Of a stretch of DNA of 64,000 bases, positions 26,268 through 37,900 are shown piece by piece. Position 1 is the stretch's first letter. Each line of letters starts with the position of its first letter. The notes below the pieces were generated by a model. The model was not told where the DNA came from. It ran no database searches and saw only the letters and a program-made list of their open reading frames with translations. The position numbers and the translations under genes were made by a program. This stretch comes from Apostichopus japonicus (lineage: Eukaryota > Echinodermata > Holothuroidea > Aspidochirotida > Stichopodidae). The stretch covers positions 1,958,501 to 2,022,500 of the forward strand of contig NC_092561.1 in the NCBI RefSeq assembly GCF_037975245.1, in the 5' to 3' direction.

Positions 26268-27035
26268 AGCTTGCCCGAATCTTTTTCAAATTTTTGCCCG
26301 ACAATTCTGTGGAGAGCGTTTTATGTTATTTGTTTTGCGACATTAATATTCATATAGGCCTAATGATTTTCTTTATTTAGCATCATGTTGCCCGAATATT
26401 TCCGTGTAACACCACCGTAAGCGCAGCTCATCTGGGCTACCACGCTTTTTGCACTATCAAAAAATTTCTAACTAGTACGGTCAACTGTATACCTGGACAT
26501 CCCCGACATGAGTGTATATAAGAAACGTTATCTTGTTCATGGATGGTGGGTTTACAGGTTTATCATATTCTTTGTTATTTTTCATACTTTTTTGTGAGAC
26601 AAATTGCAGTCTCACCCGACACAGCGACATTATCCCGCCTACGTGTCGTTGAACAATGTATGTTTTTCTGGAGGTAGCTGAGTACTGTGTTAAAATAATA
26701 AATATGGTAACTAAATAGGAGCTTAAAAAATATACTGTCCTATTTTTCCCCTTCAAAGTGATGTTACCATTTTTTCTTCTTCTAATTTACCAAATTTTTG
26801 GGGAAGTGTCCATTTCTAAAACGTGAGATTATAAAATAAAGAATGTTTAGATGCAACTTGTAAGGCCTCAGAAGTGCCATTTCCGGCAATCTGAGAGGCA
26901 GTTTTTGCCAACAAAAATTCTTGTACGCTACGCGCCAACCGATGGTGGCGCTCCGTTTAGATAGTGTCACGGGAACTTTCGGGCACAAAACTTTCTGCCC
27001 CCCCCCCCAAACTGAAATGGTCCCGTACGCCTATG
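26149..27035. mobile_element. hAT-like MITE, 887 bp
   Basis: Inverted termini CATAGGCGTACG and CGTACGCCTATG are perfect, and the 8-bp target-site duplication CACCTTCC at 26141-26148 and 27036-27043 is perfect. It contains a (TA)n run near 26237-26262 and, reversed near 26900-26960, the internal module gcggagcgccacc...gcgtagcgtacaagaa, which recurs in several repeats of this window. A G run follows the left end and a C run precedes the right end. Confidence 0.9.
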
Positions 27036-27043
27036 CACCTTCC

Positions 27044-28822
27044 GTACCATGAGTGAACTTGGAGCAAACAGGTGTGACGTCATAGTTACACACTGACAAA
27101 TAATGTTTTTTTTTCTTTATTTTTCAGTCTATTGAATTGACCTTGGATTGGATTACTACTTTGTCTAAAGGAAATGTGAAGTTTATAAAATACCAATACC
27201 TATGGTACATTCACATTATGGATGCATCCAATTGTGGAGTATAAAATTAGAGGTACATTTTAAAGGAAAACAAAACATTATTTATCAGTGTGCAACAATG
27301 ACTTCACACCTGTGTGCTCCAAATTCACTTTTGGTACTAAAGGCGACAACTTCAACTGTCAATATCTCAAAAAACTGTTAATAGGAATTGCATGAAAACT
27401 TCACCAGAATGCTTAGATTTTGTTCCTCTTTAACATATGAAAACGAAATTTGGACCTGCTCTATATTCTTTTAAAGCCCGGCGAACACTGTACGACTCAT
27501 CCCGACCAGTCTCAATTCAGACCGTCGTTAAGTGGAAATACTACGTCGTTAAGACTGTTAGTGCTACGTACGACTGACCTACTGATCAGTGCACACAACG
27601 ACTATAACGACCGCCCCCCCCCCCCCCTTGAGCATAATTTGTTTGTATGTGTTATGATATCGCTAGTAATTTCAAGCTTTGTTCAAGCTGTACAGTTTAG
27701 CTGTGAACCACAGCACACAGATCGCCACTCGATATAAACGATACATCTTCAGTTTTCGCGACTGAAGCCTTTTTACGAAACTTTAAACTGGCAATACCAA
27801 ATCATGGTTTTAAACCCATGCACTCACACCACCCGACTATCCATGATTTCCCACGTAATGACAGTTGTGTAGTGTTTAGCGCTATAATAATACAGGTATC
27901 TCTCTATATATAATATAAACATACATACTACCAATATTATCTGTTACGAAATACATTGGTAAAATATCAAGACTTTGAGCAAGTACTTCCAATAATATGC
28001 ATATTGTGCGGTCAATGAAAGACTTCTACACTTGCAATTGATTAACATATCAAGTTAATAAAAACAACTGAATATATAATAGACCATATATGCATAATTT
28101 CGTTTCTATTTACAAATAAAACATCTTTAATAAAATGTAAGTAAAGACATGTTTATAATACAAGATAATTTTCTTCCCCCATGCATAAATCTCTTTTCCA
28201 ACTTTTCGAGTGGTATATTCTACCAAACACAGGATAGCTGGTTACCTCTTAGAGTTGGTGCTAAACAGACGAGAGGCAAGTTTAGAATATTGAATTTCTC
28301 GCCTAGGAGTAATATCCACATCACATCAAAGAATTTCTAAAATGATTAATTTCAATATCAATCCTCGTTAATTTCATACAATCTGTACTTTGGTTTATGC
28401 TCCTAAGCAATCAGGGAAAAAAAGGCATTTAAGATTTCTAAAAATATGAGTAAAAAATAACTGCATTTGGTTTTCTTTGGCATTTTACCCGACAATGGTT
28501 ATTCCTTCGAGCGGACGTATACTGTTATTATCGTATGCCACCTGTAGTGGAAGAAGTATGGGGCGCCATAGGGAACAAATTCAATAGCTTTATACATTAT
28601 GAGACTTATGATACGAACAGCAACTTGGCAGCATAATCGCTAACCGCAGCATTAAGTATAAAACTAAACAAAAGGAATGTATGAAGAATAATTTGATTGG
28701 TATTTAACATAAAACTTTGATCTAACGGTATAAAGAAAATAATTGACGTCTGTAAGAGGGCTTTTCTGGACTGTCAACTGCAGTTCTTTAGCGACTGAGT
28801 CTCTTTTCTCTGGTTTCGTCGT
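27044..28822. other. Intergenic, no gene seen
   Basis: AT-rich sequence downstream of the transporter stop codon. It has a C run near 27606-27620. It presumably contains the transporter 3' UTR (minus strand), but no convincing polyadenylation signal was located. Confidence 0.5.
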
Positions 28823-28982
28823 TCACCCGTGGGCAGCAGTTGCATTCACATAACACGGTACAGTAAACTGTGCGTCTCCTGTAGCTATTGCATTGATAGC
28901 GGAGTAAGATGATGATATCCCACCAACGATACCCACAAATATGATCTCATAATGTATAATCCACTGGTAGAGAGGCAAGGGT
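28823..28982 (-). CDS. Transporter last coding exon
   Basis: 160 bp, acceptor tctttttttacag, ending in a TGA at 28823-28825. It encodes [20 protein letters not shown] and [12 protein letters not shown], the last membrane span, then a short tail with one N-glycosylation-type site near the end (VNATAAHG). The first base completes an Ile codon from the previous exon. Confidence 0.92.
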
Positions 28983-31900
28983 CTGTAAAAAAAAGATAAA
29001 ATTAGCAAAAAGGAATAGAGATGAATGGTTAAATTATCAAACTGACGCCCGCCTACCCCCCCCCCTCGTTCACCCCACCCCATTTATCTTCTCATTTATG
29101 CTCATCCTGCAATAAAATGAATTTGATATCTTCTCTCCCCGCCTTTTACAAAACACAGACTGTTGGTATTGAGACTAGCAGACTTGGTAAATAGCAAAGA
29201 AAGAAAATAAATTAAATAGCTACTACCTCGACCACGACGTCCTCGCCTAGTTTACACCCTTCCACCCACTCTACACCCATTTCAAATGCCTTGTCAGTAA
29301 AAGATTGCTACGTTTTCTGTCAATTGCCAATATTTGGGTTCAAATATGTTTATAAATCTATTTAGTTGAGAATGTCCTATTCAAGCTTTAAAAAAATGAC
29401 TATAAATAACGTGTCATTTTAAACTAACAGACCCATAGAAACTGATTAAGAAAAAAACTAAAGAAAGTATCAAAATGGGTGTAATCTCAGTGAAATGCTG
29501 CTCGTTATATTTTCTTTTGAAATATGAAAAGAAAACCCAAGGAAAACTAAAGGGTTTTACTTACTTGATTTAACTATATGAAATCACACATTTGATGGCA
29601 GCCCCAGACATTGACTTTTAAACTAGAATATCTTCCAAACGATGAGAGAGCCTTTTTTTCTAGAGTTCTGGGCGAGTTATTCATCACAAAATCTCTCTAA
29701 ATTAAACTAAAGATGGTGATTGGGTTCGATTTTCTTTTAAGACAAAAAAAAAGGTACGGTCGCAAAAGAAAACCACTGAACTTACATTCTGGAATAAGTT
29801 TGATTCGGACAGCTGGTGGAACAAAGTTTCAAATAAAACAGAGATGGAAATACAAATGTAAGGAGAGTCACTGTTGATCCACCAACAAGAGACAAAATGG
29901 CGCCGAACTGTGGTATCGTCTCCGCCACAAATAGGATAAGTCCCATTATAACCGTCCGATTTATGACTCGCTTCCAATTAAACGCTGCAGGTGAAAGAAC
30001 AAGAAACCACTGAAGTAATTACCGGGAAGGGGGAGGGAAGGGGAGGCAATGGGGAGGGGAGGGAATGGGGAGGGGAGGGAAAGGGAAGGGGGTAAGGGAA
30101 GGCGAAGAGTAAGGGGAGGGGGAAGGCGAAGGGTAATGGGCTTGCTTACATGTATATATGTGGGGAAAGGAGAGAACACGGAAGGAATAATTTTATCTAC
30201 CCCAGCGCCTGCCCCTCCCCCCTTTCTCTATCTGCATCTCTTTCACTTCCCATTGATAATCAAGCACTCTCCCTTTAGGAATAATGGATCGGTCCCATGT
30301 ATGAACTGATGAACATACTGTATAAGAAGAGAACAGTTACCCAGAAATCGAATAAGAAAATTTGGAAAAATTCGATTACCTTTATCAATTCCTAAGAAAT
30401 CTTCGACTTCTTGGCTGAGGGGGTTAATAACTATTATAAAGCCCATGATAAGATGCACGGTAATCAGACACGTAGCTGTGGTGGTCAACCAAGACGCCGA
30501 CAGTACACCTAAAATGTTGTCTTCGTTTTTGTCTCCATAGACGAAATAACCAGCCGTAGATACCGGTAAATACATGCAAACTATTCCTGAAATATTAATA
30601 ATAATAAAAAAATAATAAAAAAAAAATAATAAAAAAAAATGAAAAGTATAAATTAATTTGAGTACTTTAATCTTGGTATATCTGGTTCGGAATTATGTAA
30701 CAACACTACACAATTGTATACGGGACGCTGCATGTGAATTGTAGGATGCACTCCACCGAAAAAAAAACACATAAAGTGATGATGGCGGAATATATCTTGT
30801 ACAAATATCATCCTCTGTATATATAGATTGCCCACTCTATTTCCACGTGTGTTCGCATTGTCTTCCTCCCTTGCGGTAGCATATTCACATCGAGTCTATA
30901 TATAACCGCGCTAGCCCTCCTCCAGGAAAAAGTGTCGAACAGCATCCGGGGAAGTGTCGAAAAGCATACGGGGAACATCTTGTATCGATATTTTCATCGA
31001 AAAAGGTTTTTTTTGTGTGTGGCTGCGATGTCAGCGTTACACACATCGAACACATGTTTTGCGAAAAGTGTAACAAATGAGGCAAGTTTAGACCACTGTA
31101 GGTCCTCCAAGATCGGCAAACGAAAATTGTCATTGATGAGGCTATTAAAAGTCACAGAAACTTTGGGCTCCCATATATAGCAAAACGTCTACACAGAGGG
31201 TCATCGTACGGAAACTTGAAGGTGCCATAAATGGCCAACTTGTCAGCTATCCAGTGACGAGTGTAGGGTTTACCTAGTGAGAACTTCTACAAGGACTTAC
31301 AGACCACATCACTTTGGCGATATAGTGTTTTAGTCAATGGTGCTGTTATTTGGAAAATGGTACCTTGTTTTTACCATTCCAAAATAACGGACATTGGGGT
31401 GGGATGTGAAGCAGAATGGCAACACCTCTAAACCTCTGCGCTCAAGACATGTGACGTATTTAGAGTCTAACGACAATTCGACAGCATTTGTGTCGTTGTC
31501 TATCAAATTTTCGTTCCGCTATGTTATACGGAGGAGGACATTAAAGGTGATTTTCGGAAAGAGGAGGGCCGGGGGGGGGGGGGGGGTGGGAGGAGGAGGC
31601 GTGGTTTAAGCTTGCATTGACACTGTGCACCAAATAAAAGTGAAAGTAGCAGTCAAACTCACCTGCATACGCCACAGTTACAACTTTTGAGAAATCCTTT
31701 GGATTTCTCATATCATGTTGAATTGTAGGAAAGGCAGCATGTCCACCGAAGGCAAAGAGAATCACACCAAATGCTAGAAAGAAATCAGAGAACCCAGACG
31801 GAGGATAAGTTGGTGTTTCCGATGCATTCCGATCCAGCAGAATCTGAATGAACATGGCCAGACACGCAGTGGCTGTTGCACACATTGCACCAATAGCCAC

Positions 31901-34900
31901 AGGCCTGGAGAGTAAAATAAGACAAAAAAGCTGACATTAAATCAAGAAATTATCTGGAATGAAATAATTTGAATAGACCACTCATGTGCCTCGACAATAG
32001 GGAACCGTGCGGCCGTGTCCACCCCAATCATTTTTACAGCTACATATGGCAATTTCAAAATCCCTCAATAGTGTAACTATTGCTTTCGACTCTCGTCCCT
32101 CCACACACCCCCATCTTAGACATGTGTCGGGACCCCGTGCACAACATTGATGTTAAAATAAAAATATATCTATTAAAAACAACTTGACTCACCAGAAATC
32201 TTTAGGTGTCCCCAACCAAGTGATGGGCCATAAACATACGGCTATGATTGGTAGCAGAGCACAAAATGAAAAGTCCTTATGCAAAGTTGTAAGAAGCTCC
32301 TGTATATTTTCAGATGCTATGAGAAGAAACACTGTACCTACACCAAATAGTGTGGCATTGACACAAAATGAGACCAAATATCTAGAAGCAAATATAGAAA
32401 TAAGAGAGAGAGAAACTATGAAAGGATTTTAAATGTTCTCATAGTCACATTGGAGGACAAATTGAGTTAACACAATACAAATAATGAAAAACATGACGTC
32501 ATCGTATGCAAAATGGCCGCATGCAATCTCACCTTTCATTTAGCAATGTGTAACAATCCTCTAAGGCAGGGTCTCCCTAACTTTATGCCCCCACGAACCC
32601 CCTGTGGATGTCAGAGTTGTCCGTGAACCCCCAACTTTCGAGACTACTATAATACGCATGACAGTGCTTCGTAAAAGAACAAGTTCATAGTGTTGTAATG
32701 AAAAAAAAAAATAAGAGATGAACAAATATTTCATAATTCAGTTATTTATCATTATGTACGGTACGGTTATGGCAAGCCATATGGGCAATAATTCGACAAA
32801 CCGAGTTTATCGTTGACTTAAATTCGGTGCCTTTCCGATCCTTCCACACATAAAAAAAATTGTTTTCCTTTGTGTATCCCATTACATCCTTATCCCGGTG
32901 TCACTGTTACATCTAGTTTACTTCATAAATGAACTTGATCTACGGTATATTAACTCACCTTCCCTTATTTCCATACGTCTCATAGCCGATTGCAGGGTAT
33001 GGAAATCTGGTCTGTTGTTTGTATATTGGGAATCTGTCTTGAAGTATGGTCCAACACCGTCCAAGGATAAACCCGGTATATGCAGACATAACTGCACACA
33101 CTAGGATCATTACTATGCCTATCCATCCTAAAATAGAAGAAACATATGTTTATGTAAAGGATGGCGAATTTATGCAGACTTTCTAATTTTTAATAGTTAT
33201 AGTCCACGAAAGAATTAACTTAAATATCTCATTGTCAATAATTAGAAATTTTGAGTAGGGGTGATCATTTTCTAACTATTGGACATACTCGGGGGTTGGG
33301 TGAGGTGGGAATACTGATGACCTCTAACCTAGAAAAAAAGACTGCACGATCGTGGGGCAGATCAGTCTTGTATAATGGTGGGGACGCGTGCCTATTCTCT
33401 GATACTATCTAAGCGGAGCGCGACCATGGGCTCGCGCGTAGCGTACAAGAATTTGTTTGGCAAATATACCTCCCAGATCGCCGGAAATAACACTTCCCAC
33501 ACCCAATGATGCTCCCAAACCTCCTTAAGCTTGAGATCTAATGGCTTAGAAATTTAGTTTGGGGAAATACATGGGCGTCTGCAGAAAAAAACAATGGACA
33601 AATTTCAATTTCCAATTATCATGATTGGATATGTTTAATTTTCTATTGTCTATGGTTACAAAGGCTTGATCGCGTTAAGATATCCTCTCTGGGGAGGGAA
33701 GGGGGGGGGGTCCTCGATAGCATGAGCAGGTAAGATACTAGAACTTAGAAGGTCAAATGAGACTTAATCAATGATTGTCTCTTGTATGAATGGAAACGGA
33801 ATAACCGATGACAAGAATATATTCAAATTAGGTCAGTTGTTCTGAATTTTACCTGAGTCCAAAACTGCCTTTGGAAGAGCAAGGACCCCACTGCCTGCCA
33901 TTTCTCCAATAATGAATAGAGAAGCTGTTACAACCGTCAGACCACGAATAGTGTGAACCTTCAAAAGAATTAAGAGTCTCTTATAAGTGTACGGAAAATC
34001 TTACCGTTTAACGGTGAAGTTATACAGACGTAGGAACCGGTTGTGTTACCAGGAAGTTATAGTACCTACGAAAACGTTGACGTGGATTTGAATTTGGTCT
34101 ATCCCTGCATGTGCTCATCATCTACAACTATATAGTCCCCACCAGGTAGCTTGTTGTAAAAGTGAGCAGTTTCTCCCTATTCGCTATAGCTGTTACATCG
34201 TCGTTGCTGGTACATACATACAGTTAAAGGGAACAATATTATTGTATACCCTTCTAGCGCAAACTTGTATAGGTGTAGCTAGGGTCGAAAAGGGTGAGAA
34301 TTTGCAAAGCAGAATAAGAAATGTCGGATTAACTGTCCGACATCTTAAAGGGCAGGGCACCGGCTTCGGGTGAGGGGGTAAGTGTCCATTACCCCACAAT
34401 ATGTTTCGCAGCAATGACATTCGCAACAATGACTTTCGCGCCGCAAGTAAACATGGTGACACCAAAGCGAAACTTTTACCTTTACTGAACACTGGCCGCC
34501 CCTCTCCCCTCCGCCCCCACAAGCCCAGCCTCAATTCTGTGTCGGGTCCCGACTGTAAAGTATAACGGGGTTTATTTTAAGCTATAGTCGATTTCTTTTT
34601 CTGGAAAAAGCTGTCAGAAATAGAGTCATAGTGACGTCAACTTTGGGGATTGTAATTGCTTTCGATTTAGTTTCCGCAAGATCCCCCTCTCCTCCCCTCC
34701 ATTCCCCTCCCCCGACACCACAAGAGTGGTCACTTATTAGCCTAATACAGGCATAGATGCGTATGATACGTTATGGACTGAATGACTATGACATTATACG
34801 TGTATCGGTGGCGTCAAATGTGAAGGATGTAGAAAAATGATGACAATTTTCAGACTAAATCCGCAAGTTGCTCCGAATCTCAGACACGGGACCAGGGTCA

Positions 34901-37900
34901 ATGTGGGGCTGTGTAAAACTAACTGTTTTCCGTCCCATTTCCTATCTCCTAAATAAATCCACGGCTCAGAAGTCACCTATATATTTATATATTTAGTTCG
35001 GTGTATAGTGTATACTGATACATAAATACATGTACACAGATTTCCATGGAAAGAATACATGACTACACAGACAAGGGCGGCGGAAGCACTTTTAATCTGG
35101 GGGGCACCGACATCAAAGGGCACTTTGCAGAAATTCGATTGCACTGATGCAGCCTTATATTTAGTACCCTTTATAACTCTTATTGTATTATCTTATATGC
35201 GTATACACATCACTCCATCAAGGCCCCCCCCCCCCCCTCAAAGAAAATATGCATACTAGTACTGCAATATCCAATGTGCAAATTGGGAAACAAGTTTTGA
35301 GACAAAATGAGGTGATATCATGCTTGTTGCTAGTGTAGGAATCTTCCAAATTAGACATTATTTCTTGTTTATATCTTAACAATATTTTTCCATTCGAAAT
35401 AGCTTTGAGTTTGACCCACAGTTATTCATTAAAAGTCAGGGGCGTAGTAAAGATTTGCAAAGTTGTATGCACGACTATCTGAGCGGAGCGCCACCATCGG
35501 TTGGCGCGGAGCGTACAAGAAAATTTTTGGTTTTACAAACCCCTAAGATGGCCGGAAACGGCCCTTCCCGAGTGTTCATTGTGGTTCCCTAGCCTCTTGC
35601 TAACTTGAGACACCTCAATTTTTATGTAGAAAAAGGGCACATTTTTAACCTGAGGAAAAGTGGGGGGGGGGGCACGTGCCCCCTGTGCCCCCCCGGTTCC
35701 GCCGCCCTTGTACACAGAAATGTGTACCAGGAATGCTCGCCTTTTAAAAAATATCATTAGGGATGACTGGAGGCAGGGTAAGACCCAGTTCCTCACAGGC
35801 TCTTGACGGTTCGCCTTGGGTAATAATATATTCATCTGTAGGCCTATGTCGTGTCACGTGAGTCCTTCATGTAACTCTCATGTATGTATATGTATGTATG
35901 TAACTTAGATCCTCCTGCAAGCAGGAACTCGCGAAGAAGCCTCATTGGCTTATCAAAGCCGCAAGCTGACCGAAGTCAGTCTCTTACATTCATATTTAAC
36001 GTCCATGATTATGAATTGTTAATTGTCAATAACTCTGTAACTGGACGGACATACATTTAATCTGGGAGTGTCTCGAACCCGGGACCTTATGATGGAAGGT
36101 ATCGGCGTTAACCACTGAGCTAACACTCCAGCATGAAAGTACTACCTCGTAAACTCCGAAATATACCAGCTGTGTATGTACCGGTATCCTATACTGCAAA
36201 GGTGTCTTTTCGTGTGACGGAGGCTTACAAATCAACCGGCTCAAGTTTATAACAATTGGAGACAACTCTGTCTATATGTGGCTTCTAGATGAGAGCTCCT
36301 TTATATACTCGATGACCTTAGGAAATGTATATAATCCCTGTTTGTACATACATATCTCCGTCTATATTAATTTATATAACCATGTATTGGGATTCTGTAC
36401 GCTGCATCCATTCACTGGCATCTAAACTTACTTCGCCCTTTCCGTACAAACTGTACGTCCACGTGTAGTGCATGTGTAGACCGTTGTACAGTGTACAGTA
36501 GACCGTTGTACAGTAGACCGTTGTACCCCGTCATACTATAGAACAATATATAGTTCATGGAAACAACATGCCTTTGTGCATTTTAATTTCACTTTCACTA
36601 AGAAAGAGCCTGAAGAACATCATCCAATGAATGAAATGAAAGCTATAGGCAATCAAATAAAACAATGAGACGTAAACAGGATATTGTCCAGAAGAAATGT
36701 TAATTTTGTAGCCTTCTTCCCAAAGGGTTTACACTTTGGAATTAATAGTGCATCCACTTATATCCTCATATTCGGGTGTCTATAAAACAAAGACCTAAGA
36801 TCTAAGACCTAAGACCTGCACAACTAAGACCCTACTGCAAAAGTAAGACCCTACCAACTGCAAAACTAAGACCCTACATCTACACTAAACTAAAAACTAA
36901 ATTCCAAATTAAATTTTGCATCTAAAGACAATCGATTGTTGATCATTTTATAACTCAAAGGGGGAGAGCTATTGGAACGTCACCAGTTCGCTCTTTCTAT
37001 TGGTTAAATTTTTGGGCAAATCGGTATACTCCCCCACCTATCTACAAATCAAATTGGGCTTCTATACGTGCACATGCTCACCATGCAGCACAATGATGAA
37101 TAGTTTTGCAGTCGATAGGGTCTTAGTTTTGCAGTAGGGTCTTAGTTTTGCAGAAGGGTCTTAGTTTTGCAGTTGTTGGTAGGGATTTAGTTTTGCAGTA
37201 GGGTCTTAGTTTTCAGTTGGTAGGGTCTTAGTTTTGCAGTCGGTGGGGTCTTAGTTTTGCAGTAGGGTCTTAGTTTTGCAGTTGATAGGGTCTTAGTTTT
37301 GCAGTGGTTATTAGATCTTAGTTTTGTAGACACCCCTCGATCCCTTTTCTAAGCTGAAGTTACTAACAGGTGAGCGTTTCGAAGTCTGAAACTCGCAAGT
37401 ACAGCCTGTCCACCATTCTCCAACCCCTTTCTCATGAATGCATACATACCGTTTGTGGTCCTCCGTCTCTGTCGGAGAGCCTTCTTCGCACGAATCAGCT
37501 TGTCGAAAATTCAAAGTGTTAGCCATTGTAAAATGCTCAGGATTAACAAACTTGGAAAACTCTTCAACTTTCAGTTTAAGTCCTTTTATATCATTTAAAC
37601 GGTTGATCAAGGGTGATTATGATTTTTCGCAAGTAATTATATTATGCAACACAATATTACAGTGATTTCATCATTACATAGACCCGGATAGCCTAGTCGA
37701 TTCATATTTCACAAATAAATTGAGGTAAAAGAACAAAAGTTGAAACAGTTCAAATATCGGTTGCACTTATGATGTAAACTGATATCATGCTAATGCAATC
37801 TTTCAGGGGGTCTGAGAGGGTTCGCAAAGTTGGATTTCTGATACACCGAAGGGGCCCGTTAACGTTGCATTGACAAATACTACCAAGTTAGTCAAAACAA

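Noticed and set aside
29961-30309. Overlapping ORFs on both strands, Pro/Ser/Leu-rich and Gly/Arg-rich
   Set aside because: They come from a purine-rich (GGGGA)n stretch in a transporter intron.
34193-34534. 113-codon ORF on the minus strand in the transporter first intron
   Set aside because: No domain or splice context, and a Pro-rich patch comes from C-rich sequence.
35878-36130. tRNA gene on the minus strand (good head with pairing acceptor ends)
   Set aside because: The same tRNA-like head is followed by the same body and tail in another copy, which identifies a SINE.
36774-37335. Inverted array of short repeats that could suggest a CRISPR-like array
   Set aside because: The repeats are adjacent without unique spacers, the arms are inverted, and the genome is eukaryotic; it is a fold-back element.
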